Positions 48,053 through 57,859 of a stretch of DNA of 64,000 nt are shown one piece after another. The first letter of the stretch is position 1. Each line of letters starts with the position of its first letter. Source of the stretch: Amborella trichopoda (lineage: Eukaryota; Streptophyta; Magnoliopsida; Amborellales; Amborellaceae); assembly GCF_000471905.2 (NCBI RefSeq), contig NW_006499905.1, forward strand, positions 4,365,427-4,429,426, written 5' to 3'. The notes beneath the pieces are model-generated. The model was not told where the DNA came from and did not search any database. It worked only from the letters and a program-made list of their open reading frames with translations. A program made the position numbers and the translations under genes.

Positions 48053-49597
48053 GGAAAATTATCGCTAATATACCTATATTTTAAGGAAATTGGAAAAAAC
48101 CCCCTCCCAAAATCTTGTCCACATCCTTTTTACAAATTTTGACAATTTTTGGACGAAACTATCTTTTACGGTAGTCTTTTTATTGTAAAAAGCATTACGG
48201 TAATTTAAATACCGTAATGTTTAGTCGCCTCTATATGGTAATATATATACCGCATTAATAAGGAAAATTTGAACGATAATTTAATTACCGTATTGTTTTT
48301 ACAATGAATTACGGTACTCGTAGTACCGTAATATAAAGATTTACATTTTTGTGAGAGAGAGAGATTTACATTTTTTCGACTCCTTTTGCCCTCCTCCAGA
48401 AGTCTTGCTTCCCCAACTTTAGCCGAACAAAAGAAATTCAATGAATTAAATGGAAAGGACTATTTCCATAGATCAACTGGAAAGGACTATTTCCATAAAT
48501 GGAAACGACTATTTCCAAAACCAGTGTCAAGCTAAAAATTATTTGAATTAAATGGAAAGGACTATTTCCATAGATCAAATAGAAAGGACTATTTCCAAAA
48601 CCAGTGTCAAGCTAAAAATTATTTGAAACAAAATATGATATCAATTACCACTAAGCATTAAAACACCAATCAGACAAGCATCTCAGAAATAGCATAAAAA
48701 AACAAAAAAAACATAGGAAAAGGAGATTAAATTTGATCATATAATCTCCATAGAAACAAATAGCCACAGGCATAATTTTACATCCATTAGTGCTATTTTT
48801 TATTCTAATGGTCCTACGACCATCTAAACCTTTTAAAAAAAAAAAGGAGAAAAAAAAAGAGCATATAAAATGGAATTCAAATTTCAATTATAAAACTTTA
48901 TAGGCAAAAAAAAAAATGTAAATTGTAAATGATAGAAAAGAGATCCATGCATTGAGACTGACCTGCAATCACCGCTTGCAATAAAAAAACAAAGCTCCCC
49001 ATCTGAGACTTTTGAACTGGAAACCCCAGAAAAAGAACATGAAGATGAGAGAGAAAATGAAGAGTGAGAATTAAATGCGGGCTCAACAATTGGTGGTTGC
49101 AAGCCTGGTAATGGCCAGTTCTTGACTGTCAAACCCTCTTCCCATCCATCATTTTTCCCCATTCCTCTCTATTCTTGTGGATTTGAGAGCAACCTCTCAA
49201 AGGCCTTATCCAAATGCATAACCCTTCCGGGCCTTGGCTGTGGTATATTGTTCATGGTTTCTTCAAGCAACCGTCTCCTCGGTGTTCTTCAAGCAACCTT
49301 GCAGTAATTATCGTATTAAGAATACCGTAATGTAAAGTTTTGATATTACGGTACTCTAAGTACCGTAATATAAATTCATTTTATTACGGTATTTAAAATA
49401 CCGTAATGTTATATGAAATGATAATGGTACTTAAATTACAGTAAATATAAAAAAGTATTACAGTAATCTTTCTACCGTGAAGGTCATTTTAATCCAAAAA
49501 ATATCAAAATTTGTGAAATAGATGCGGGCGAGATTTTAAGAAGTTGAGTTTTTTTTATCAATTTCCTTAAAATATAAGTATATTAGCGATAATTTCC
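48053..49597. mobile_element. Mutator-like (Pack-MULE-type) element 2, both ends present
   Basis: Ends GGAAAATTATCGCTAATATAC and its near-complement ending GCGATAATTTCC. Flanks are TTAGATTTTA (48043-48052) and TTATATTTTA (49598-49607), a 9-10 bp target duplication with one change, as for Mutator-like elements. Terminal inverted repeats are about 300 bp. Each arm carries five ACGGTA-N7-TACCGT dyads: 48168, 48197, 48235, 48273, 48311 and 49310, 49348, 49386, 49424, 49460. There is no transposase. The interior includes a small tandem repeat of GGAAAGGACTATTTCCATAGATCAA (48450-48600) and a captured exon. Confidence 0.85.
48963..49255 (-). pseudogene. host-gene exon captured in MULE 2
   Basis: ATG at 49255 opens MNNIPQPRPGRVMHLDKAFE. 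After a TAG, sequence resumes as KNDGWEEGLTVKNWPLPGLQ and SSSKVSDGELCFFIASGDC up to a GCAG/GTCAGT donor at 48963. The Pro/Ser-rich text and the intact splice donor indicate a first exon of an ordinary plant gene. Family not recognised. Confidence 0.55.
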
Positions 49598-49766
49598 TTA
49601 TATTTTATTAGAGAAAGTGAATAGGCGAATTGGCTGAGCCCGATGATGTAATATAAAAAAGTAATATAAAATTATTCTAATTAAATAATGAAAAGACAAT
49701 TGTGGAGATAAAGATGTTAAAAATTAATTCCAGCTTGAAAAACAAAGAAGTTCACTTCCAATGACA

Positions 49767-49885
49767 AGAGGATGATCAAACTGTTGAGCGCCATTGCTGC
49801 AACTTAAACCAGAGGATGATCAACTGTTGAGCGTCATTGCTGCAACTGAAACCAGAGGATGATCAAACTGTTGAGCACCATTTCA
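49767..49885. repeat. three-unit tandem repeat, 43-44 bp
   Basis: AGAGGATGATCAAACTGTTG repeated at 49767, 49811 and 49854, in unit-C-specific DNA. Confidence 0.8.
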
Positions 49886-49913
49886 GCTTCAAATAATAGT
49901 GTGGTTCTACGAT

Positions 49914-49916
<3 letters not shown>

Positions 49917-49948
<32 letters not shown>
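49917..49948. repeat. (GA)n microsatellite
   Basis: Pure GA dinucleotides. Frames reading SLSLSLS on the other strand are artefacts of it. Confidence 0.95.
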
Positions 49949-49956
<8 letters not shown>

Positions 49957-50066
49957 AGATGCACACCACAACACGAGAAAAAAAAGCCTTGAAAGACCAA
50001 CACCTAGAGAGAGAGAAAAAGAAATCTTTCCACAAAACAACTACGAGGCCATAGAAGATTTCAGCC

Positions 50067-50228
50067 ATGTTGATCCTGTTTCTTTCTCTAACTTCCGCTT
50101 TTGCTCTGGTCCCCAACCTTCTCAGTTTGATGGTTGACTCAATGTCACTACAACCTTCTCAGGTTGTTGCATTTGCAGATGCTCATGTGAAGACATATGA
50201 ATTATATGACCCGCTTGAACTTAAATGA
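50067..50228 (+). CDS. small unrecognised ORF with a signal-peptide-like start (53 aa)
   Basis: It opens MLILFLSLTSAFALVPNLL, a hydrophobic N-terminus like a secretion signal, and ends YDPLELK. It lies in the 1.5-kb block unique to unit C. No promoter, partner or homologue was recognised, and another frame of the same DNA (FSHVDPVSFSNFRFCSG) looks equally protein-like, so this may be a captured exon in a different frame. Confidence 0.2.
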   Translation: MLILFLSLTSAFALVPNLLSLMVDSMSLQPSQVVAFADAHVKTYELYDPLELK

Positions 50229-50640
50229 TGGCATCTTCAAGTACATATACATAAGTTTCAATGTTAGTTCTCTTTGGTTTTGCTCCCAATCAATTCACTT
50301 AGTTTGCCAATTTTACAGCTGCATATTTCTTGACAGCCTTGTCATGTTCGCCTTATTGCATTATGATACTTGCATGTGTTTCTTATGAAGAACATACAGT
50401 TTGAAACTTCAATTCCTAGACAAGCATTTTGAGTTTTAATGAGAAAAGAGCAGGGCAATGCCCTAGACTCCGGTATATTTAATGATTTTTTTTTTTTCTT
50501 TTTTGGGGGCGTCCTTTTGACTCTCGAAGGATTTTTTTTTTCTGGGTAGTGCTTTTGACTATTAAGGGCTAAAACATTTGTAAAGTGAAACATCTTTTAT
50601 TTTTTTTGTTTTAGAAGGCACAAGACGAAGTACACAAGGG

Positions 50641-50836
50641 TTTAATGAGTTGGCATTTATTCAAGTATCTAAATTAAAGGTTCATTAAGTGTAGTGATGG
50701 TCCGGAGATTCCCCTGCAAATAATATGCATGTTTCCCGGTTTAATGAGTTGGCATTTATTCAAGTATCCAAATTAAAGGTTCATTAAGTGTAGTGATGGT
50801 CCGGAGATTCCCCTGCAAATAATATGCATGTTTCCC
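50641..50836. repeat. 99-bp tandem duplication
   Basis: TTTAATGAGTTGGCATTTAT begins at 50641 and again at 50740. The two units differ by very few bases, so the duplication is recent. Confidence 0.9.
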
Positions 50837-51420
50837 ATTCTAAAACTTCTTTTACTATTTGGTTAAGATCTTTCCATGTAACACAACCCAAGAGTGAGTG
50901 GCCAATTGGTGGTTACATCCCCTCAATATATCTCAACTTGATGGAATGGTTCCATGAAAATGTACGATTTGTTCGTTGATTGATAGGTCTTAGATATTTA
51001 ATTCCAGAAACACAGTGTCTAATCCAACCATGATTCACAAATGAAATACTTACTGCTTTGAAGAGGGTGACAAGCTCCACCAGCTGAGTTCCAACAGTTT
51101 TCTTCTCAATGGGGGCCCAATTGTCCTCTAGAGAACAAAACGTAGGATCCCAGCTGCTTAGCTAGAGATCAAATAGCTGGTAATTCCCTCAGGACCATGT
51201 CGGCCCACCTATCACTCCAAAATTACACATGTACTAATCCCCAACTGTTTTAGCTACTAATCTTAAAAAGGACTTTCCCTGAACTGTTTTAGCTACCAAT
51301 GAAGTCAATCAGGTGAGGAAAATAAATCTCAAGGGTGACAAATTTCTACAATCATTTGCTACTTTTTTATATAAAAAAAATAGGATGGATATATTCAGAA
51401 ATTGACAGCATTATAGAAAC

Positions 51421-51723
51421 CTATGGGATCTCTATTGAGTTATGCCACTTCGGTGGTACCTCTGCTACTTTGCTGGAAACAGTGTCTACCATGGCAGCTT
51501 TGCCTCCAAGGATTCCACGGTGCAAGTTGAAACAGCGGAATGAAAGGATCTTCCAGGGTTGTAAGACAAACAATTTGATCCGAGTGAAGACATTAGAGAT
51601 ATCATCATCTAATGGGCCCTTCCTCCAACTGAGTTTAGGGGTGTCCCTGCCAAGGATATCATCATGGATCAAGTCGTAATAGAGCAACATTAGCAGTGTA
51701 TCTATTTTGTGGAAGGCTTCCAC
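51421..51723 (-). CDS. unrecognised reading frame downstream of TNL-C
   Basis: Counterpart of the frame at 29685-30209 (FHKIDTLLMLLYYDLIHDD, DTPKLSWRKGPLDDDISNVF). After about 60 codons it diverges because about 200 bp present in B is missing here. Function unknown; possibly non-coding. Confidence 0.25.
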   Translation of the reverse strand: MEAFHKIDTLLMLLYYDLIHDDILGRDTPKLSWRKGPLDDDISNVFTRIKLFVLQPWKILSFRCFNLHRGILGGKAAMVDTVSSKVAEVPPKWHNSIEIP

Positions 51724-52956
51724 AACTGTAGCACTTCACTCGGTTGTTATGGAGGCCAAGAGATAGCTAGATAAATAGTTTGATAGAAAAGGAGAGAGTT
51801 TTAGGGTTCTGGATCAGAGAGAAAAAAATTCAAAAGCTTACCGTTATTTTGCTACAATTCACATAATTTTAAAAAGGAAGACATGCTGCCGAAGATGACA
51901 TGGAGTTAAGTCTACTTTGGATTTTTCATCGAGTGTTCCTGGATGACTGATTTTTCATCAAGAATAATTTAACAGCATAAAAAAAAATTGCAGTTGCTTG
52001 GACAAATGGGTCTGAACTAGAAGCCGGGATCATCAGCTGTGCGTGAGTTTACATGCTTTGATTTGCAGCTTTGAATTTGAAAAGCCATCAAATGGCTTGA
52101 GAAGCCAAATTCATATGGTGATAAGCCACAAGTTTACAGCTGGATTAGTAGAATTAAGTAGTTTTGGGCTGGTTAGAGTGAGAATAAGCATGAATAAGCA
52201 TAAATGATGGGAAAACTGATACTAGATTTGGTTCACGAATTTCAACAAACAAGTGTTTGGCGTGAAAAAGAGGACCACATTTCATAGAAGCATTTAGAAC
52301 ATGGTTAGAATGAGGAGGTTTTTGAGAGGAATACCGGTTTTATCAGAAGGCTATGAAAGGTTTTTATAGTTGGTGAGACATTTATTCTGTCACAAGGTAA
52401 GAAGTTGATTTTCTGATCTAATAGAAAAGACACGTAAATGGAAGAAGCTAATCCCTCAAATATTTACTTTCACCAAAATTGTGCTCTTGAATTTCTCAAT
52501 CACACCATCTAAACAAGGAAATAACCAAAAGCATCATGAAAAATGACAGCCCATGGCAAATTTATGCCATACACAAAAAACATAAGAAAACATGTTTAAA
52601 AAAAAATCAGATATCTATAGAACTCTTCAACCATATCAAGCCATAAAAGAACTATAATGGCTGACATGTCCCCAGGCAGACACATGGAGAGAGAGACCTT
52701 GATTTTTTCAGTTCAAATATAAATCAGGGCTGGTCGAGATTCAAGATAATTTTTTTAGCACCATTTTATTTAGGGGATGCATTTGGGAATCAAAAGAATG
52801 GAAAGAGGCAAAACAAAAGCATGTATTTCACTGAATAAAAAGGCAGCGGATACTGAAGCCATTTGTGAATCCATCTGTTATATTAGAAGAGAACATAGTT
52901 TGGCAATCTAAACCAAAAATTATTCGTGCCTTTCGAAATTATGTAGCTGCAAATTG
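51724..52956. other. 3' flank of TNL-C
   Basis: Non-coding sequence collinear with 30210-31512 of unit B. No gene or RNA recognised. Confidence 0.55.
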
Positions 52957-53461
52957 TCATTGAAGAAACAATGAATTGAAGAATTCTGCGAGTTTTTCTG
53001 GGATGGAATCCTCGCGATCTTCTGATTCCCAAACAGGATGGAATCCTACCTCCTTCAAAAAATTGCAGGGAGATCTCACAACCAATCTACTTAATCCTTC
53101 ATGTTCTACGAGTAAAATTTCATCCCCATTTTTCAACCGCCTGGGGAGATTGTCAGTCTGGCCAGGTCGTAAATGGTAAAAATAAATTTGATGTTGGTGG
53201 GTCTCTGGAAGAATTAGTAATGATGTAAATACAATTTACTCCATTTTCGCTCTTCATCAATAATTCCACGGGATAGACGTCGTAGGTGCAACCAGAATGA
53301 GTAGCAAAGCACAGCATCAGTCCTCTGATATATTTGCCTTCATCTGGAACCCCCGACACTCTGTACGACACACTGCTGTCCTGCGTTATCCACTTAACCT
53401 GGAACCAATTTGGAACCTTGCTTCCGGGAACTGTTAAGCATTCTAACCCAGCAAATATTTC
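52957..53461 (-). CDS. TNL-C C-terminal (C-JID-like) exon, frameshifted
   Basis: Follows a GTATAG/GAAATATTT acceptor and encodes LECLTVPGSKVPNWFQVKW, SVSYRVSGVPDEGKY and MLCFATHSGCTYDV, the C-JID domain that contacts effector in TNLs such as ROQ1 and RPP1. One extra base near 53225 throws the frame, which then ends TTWPD-stop at 53153. Beyond it, the B-like frame resumes to the FFNSLFLQ end at 52957. B and C are therefore each open where the other is shifted. Confidence 0.85.
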
Positions 53462-53569
53462 CTATACGCACAAACAAAACAATAAAAAGAAAAAATAATT
53501 AGCAAGCATAGATATAAAGGTAACTTGAAAACCAAATAGCAATAGTTTTTGTTGGGCAAAGTAACATAC

Positions 53570-54469
53570 CTCTGCTAGCGTTAGACCCCTCAAAGCATGA
53601 GGGCCGCACCCATGCAAGTGCAAAGTTTTCAAAGATTTCAACCCACTGAGGCCCTGTATCTCAATCAATCCCTTACAGTCTGTGAGATCCAATTCTTCAA
53701 GTTGAGAAAGCTGAGAGAGGTCGGGTATAATTTGCAAAGATATGCAGTGGGAAGCCTTCAAAGATTCCAAAGTGGTGGAAAGATTCCCAATAGCTAACAG
53801 ATTAACACAGTGAGAAACATCCAAATAATTTAAACTGGTGGGGAGCTCAGGAATAGCTATCAGCTGCTTACAGAAAGCTAAATACAGTGTTTTTAGTTGA
53901 GAAAGATGAGATAACTCCGGCATGGTTTGCACCTCATAGCAGAGGTTAGCATATAGACATTTCAAACTATTGGGGAGCTCGGGTATGGTTACGAGCTGCT
54001 CACAAAAACTTATACGCATCTCTTCTAATTGAGAAAGGCCCCTCATGCTCCTAGGAAGGCCTTGGATATTCTTGTTGCGGGAGAGATTCAACTTCTTCAA
54101 TTTGGGCAACTTTTCAAAGTCATCAGCAATCACCCCTTGCAGATTACAAGCATTTGCGAACAATTCCTTCAAGGAACAAAGACCGGAGAAAGTAGATGGA
54201 AGCCTTGTCAGATTGGAGTTGTTGTTTAAATTGAGAGTCCTTAAACTTGTAAGCTGTCCAAAGTTTTCTGGCAGTTTCTTGAGGTTGGAACATCCCTCAA
54301 GATTCAGATAAACTAAATCCCTTAAAAGCCCTATAGAGTCGGGAATCTCAACCAAGCTTTTACAACCTTCAAGAATCAACTGCTTCAAGTTCATGTATTG
54401 AGAACAGTCGGGAATTCTTTCTAAGTTAAGGCACCTGGTAAGATCAAGGACCTTCAACTTCGGGAAGGG
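53570..54469 (-). CDS. TNL-C LRR exon
   Basis: An open 300-codon exon, phase 0 at both ends, between TTTGCACAG/CCC and GAG/GTATGT. About 12 leucine-rich repeats of 21-24 residues: LKQLILEGCKSLVEIPDSIG, LVYLNLEGCSNLKKLPENFG, LRTLNLNNNSNLTRLPSTFS and so on to LKTLHLHGCGPHALRG. The IPxLPxSLKxL-type repeats in the second half resemble those of TNLs such as N and RPP proteins. The ligand is unknown. Confidence 0.93.
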
Positions 54470-54580
54470 CTGTGCAAAAAAATACTTGGTTGGTTGGGAT
54501 CAGGAAGGATAACTTCCACGAAAGGTTTCAAACATGCAAGGGACAAAAGAAGAAATTGGCATTAAATATAAGTTCCACAC

Positions 54581-54853
54581 CTGCTTGATGTTGTTCTTCG
54601 ACACAGTGTTACTGTTTGTCAAGTCGAGGACAGCTAGCTTTTCACAGCTACAATTTTCTGGGAGATACTGCCACGGATGTTCCGTTATTTCTAGCCACAC
54701 TAACTCTGATGAAAGATCTTTCAAGCTTCCATTAAGACAAGCGTGTCTGATGCTGAGTAGCTTCAAATTGTTCATTGCTTTAAATGCTTCAGTTTCCCAA
54801 ATCTTCTCGTCTTCAATCCCGCTGATCATTAGGCCTCGAACCTTACGAGTTCC
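54581..54853 (-). CDS. TNL-C linker exon
   Basis: An open 91-codon exon, phase 0, acceptor ATTAG/GGA and donor CAG/GTGTGG. It encodes TRKVRGLMI, WETEAFKAMNNLKLLSI and HPWQYLPENCSCEKLAVLDL, the conserved NL linker and first LRR of TNLs (families typically show EAFxxMxxLRLL). Confidence 0.92.
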
Positions 54854-55019
54854 CTAATTGACAATAAAAGTAAATGTCAGCCTGTCAGCAAGATGTTAAA
54901 AAACAAGTGTACATACTCTATCATGCTGATCAAATAGACTTAAAATCGATGCCAATCAAATAACTTATTAAAGTATTTCTCTGACAAGAGAAAAATGAGC
55001 TTGTTTAGGAATTTCTCAC

Positions 55020-56122
55020 CTTGTGATTCTTCAACACAGTAATGACATCTCCTCTAAACCATAACCTACTACGCTTTCCATGATCATCTAGGTTTTCTAA
55101 TTCAACAATTCGTCTTCCCATATCACGAAGTTGGTCGTGCATCTGCAACTCATCCCCATCTTCAATCTTTATTAGTGACCTTTGCAAGAGCTTTTTTATA
55201 GAAATTGAAGCAGGGAAACCACAACATTTCCATATATTAATTGTATAATCTCTTTTTTCTCCAATAAAGAAGCATGCAATATCAAGAAACATATGCTTCT
55301 CTTCTTCACTCAAATCATCATAACTTATTTTAAGCTTTCGCATAACATCATCTGCAGGAATTGTTTTCAACTTCATTATTGCATCTTCCCACTCTTCAAT
55401 GTTTAATTTGTCACATAAGTAACATCCCAAAACTTCAAGAGCCAGGGGAAGCCCACAAGCAGTGGATATTACATCCTTAGAGAGTTGCACAAATTTTGGT
55501 ATCGGTTGATTACTCTGGAATGCGCACCAACTAAAGAGTTCAAGAGAATGTACGCGATCCAATACCTCGAGCTTGTAGATATGATTACTGTCTACCCTAT
55601 TATGCACATTCAACACATGCTCATCCCTGGTAGTGATGATAATTCTACTTCCTTGACAATACCAATCACGGTTACCAGCCAATTTTTCAAGTTGTTTGTC
55701 ATCATCAATGTCATCAAATACAACAAGAACTTTCTTCGACCCAATCTTATTCTTAATAACATTGATGCCTTGATCAGCATTATATATACTTGGATCTTCT
55801 TCATCAAAAAGTTCCTTAAGAAGTTGTCTCTGTAAGTCAACAACTCCATTTATTTTTGAAGACTCTCTAACATCTAAGAGGAAACAGCTGGCATGGAATT
55901 GGGAACGTATTTTGTTGAACACTTCCTTGGCAAGAGTTGCCTTACCAATGCCACCCATTCCATGGATCCCAATCATTCGAACATCATTAGCATCAATTTC
56001 TAAGTGTCTCATCACATCACCAACCCGAGGATTGAGCCCGACAGGGTAAGTGACAACATGTAGTGGTGTTTTGCACATCAACTTCATAGAAACATGCTTG
56101 ACAAGTTCGCCCACCAAATATG
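55020..56122 (-). CDS. TNL-C NBS (NB-ARC) exon
   Basis: Open for 366 codons. With Val of VGELVKHV as residue 2: P-loop GMGGIGKATLAKE (53-65), RNBS-A CFLLDVRESS, kinase-2 LVVFDDID (131-138), RNBS-B GSRIIITTRD (156-165), GLPL (222-225), RNBS-D FLDIACFFIGEKRD (277-290) and MHD (326-328). The TNL-type RNBS-D and RNBS-A place it in the TIR class even without the TIR exon. Residue 60 is Ala (GCA, 55938-55940) where copy B has Thr (ACC); this residue normally helps hold Mg-ATP/ADP. Donor AAG/GTGAG at 55020. The right edge is uncertain because the usual acceptor is deleted; a TTTTTTAAG/CAT site remains but would join out of phase with the TIR exon. Confidence 0.93.
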
Positions 56123-56124
56123 CT

Positions 56125-57859
56125 TAAAAAAAAAAAACTTCTTTTTATGAGCAAATACAAGTGATGCCACAGAGATATTGATCAAAATGGTCCGAAACAA
56201 AATGGGCTAGCAAAAAAGATAGATATATATATGAAGGGTTTTGCTAGGGTACTCCTACACATGGAGTATATAATTGGTATAATCAATATTTTTAAATACT
56301 TGATACCTTAACTCTATAATGCAGTGACTTTTTGTCAAGGGGTATTTTAAATAATTAGCCAAGATAAAGTAGAAATTCTTAACAGAAACAAAAACATTTA
56401 TTAACTGTAGAGGACAATGACATCACTAACACTATTTAGCAAGTAAGGGAATAATAATATATCGATGAACCAAAATATCGGCAATGAATCGGTTTTGTTT
56501 CAGAAAGTCAGAGGAAAAAATCGGGTAAAAAATATGGATCGCCAAAAATAAGGTATGTTATAGAATAGTGAACATTTCAGATTTGTCTAAAAAAACCGGA
56601 TTGAGAAAATCGGATATGTAAAGATGACATAATATAGGATTATGATTTACAGTTATTGTATAGATACATTAAAGCCATTGAATAACAACTTTATAGACTT
56701 ACCTAGTGTCGTTAGAGTAACACTTGACAATTTATTGACTAAACGTTCAATAAATCCATCATCGATGCTTACTTTGTTGTCACATCACAAAACATATCGT
56801 AAATTTATTCGGTGCATAAAATGAAACAACAACAATAATACTTAACACAAGAACTATATTAGTAAATAACAAGAACTGTAAACTAACATATAGGATTATT
56901 GTTCAAAGAATAAAAAGAAAAAAAGACCCTCATTATAGGATTGCAATTAACTAAAACAAAACACAAAGACCCAAATATATATAATTGTTATATATCCAAA
57001 GTGCTACGTTGTATACACCAATGAAATAAAAAATAAAAAATAAAAAATAAAAAATAAAAAATAAAAAAATGCAATGAATCAAACTTTTCTATGCATAAAG
57101 AAAGCAACAAAAGGTTCAACCATATTAGAAATTGACATTGAATTCCTAGCTTTGGGTTAAAAAAAAAAAAGATTTTCATTGGTTTTGTCTTCTAACTCTG
57201 CCTATTAATTTGAAATTTATGATTGTTTCGATATCTTATTTTTTTAGGAATACATTGCTTGTATTTTTTCGCATGTTTTTTTTAAGGGAAATTATTGGTG
57301 AAATTTTTGTTGAAATTTTACTCTACATCAAGATCATTAATTTACTCCCATTGTTAATGTGCTCATTTTAAGTTAAAATTCAATAATATTAAGCTAATGC
57401 AAAAATAAAGTTATAGACAAGAAGTTTTTTAAGAAAAGATAAAATACGGGTTTATATCAGCTCTACTAAAAAACACGATTTTTTGAAGATCTTTTGAAAA
57501 ACTTGGAGTTCTTAACGGATTTTAAAAAATTAGAGATGTTTTGAAAAAATCATGTTTTAAACCGTGACTTGCTCACTATGTCACCAACATGATGTGCGAC
57601 ATCACCCACATAGAGCATTACTTGTTTTTTAGAATATCACTAGTTTTTTATAGAAATATCCATTCTATCCCTACTCCTGACCAAAAAAAACTTGCTTGAA
57701 AATTAAGTATTAAAAAATGTTGAGTATATTAAGTATATACTCCATGTACAGGAGTGCCCTAACAAAACCCATATGTAAAACATCACTTAGGTTTGGTCAC
57801 ATGTGTCGTTCATTAAATATTTCTAATGGTAGTTGGTTAGGAAAATATATTTTATCGAT
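56125..57859. other. intron 1 of TNL-C, proximal part
   Basis: Non-coding sequence collinear with the A and B introns. It includes (AAAATAA)n-like runs near 57025-57065 and no gene. Confidence 0.6.

Larger units (their letters stand above)
52957..56124 (-). pseudogene. TNL disease-resistance gene copy C (3' four exons; TIR exon beyond the window)
   Basis: NBS (55020 to about 56122), linker (54581-54853), LRR (53570-54469) and C-terminal (52957-53461) exons, all minus strand. The NBS, linker and LRR exons are fully open and in phase, giving about 757 codons, so this is the least damaged copy. Defects: about 34 bp containing the intron-1 acceptor is deleted at 56125, the Walker-A Thr is Ala, and an extra base in the last exon gives a stop at 53153. 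By the A and B spacing the TIR exon should lie roughly 1-4 kb right of the window. It may be a pseudogene, or it may encode an NBS-LRR protein without TIR if transcription starts within intron 1. Confidence 0.85.

Noticed and set aside
48884-49162. 92-codon minus-strand frame as an intact gene
   Set aside because: It runs past a good splice donor and sits within a transposon, with a stop upstream; treated as a captured exon fragment.
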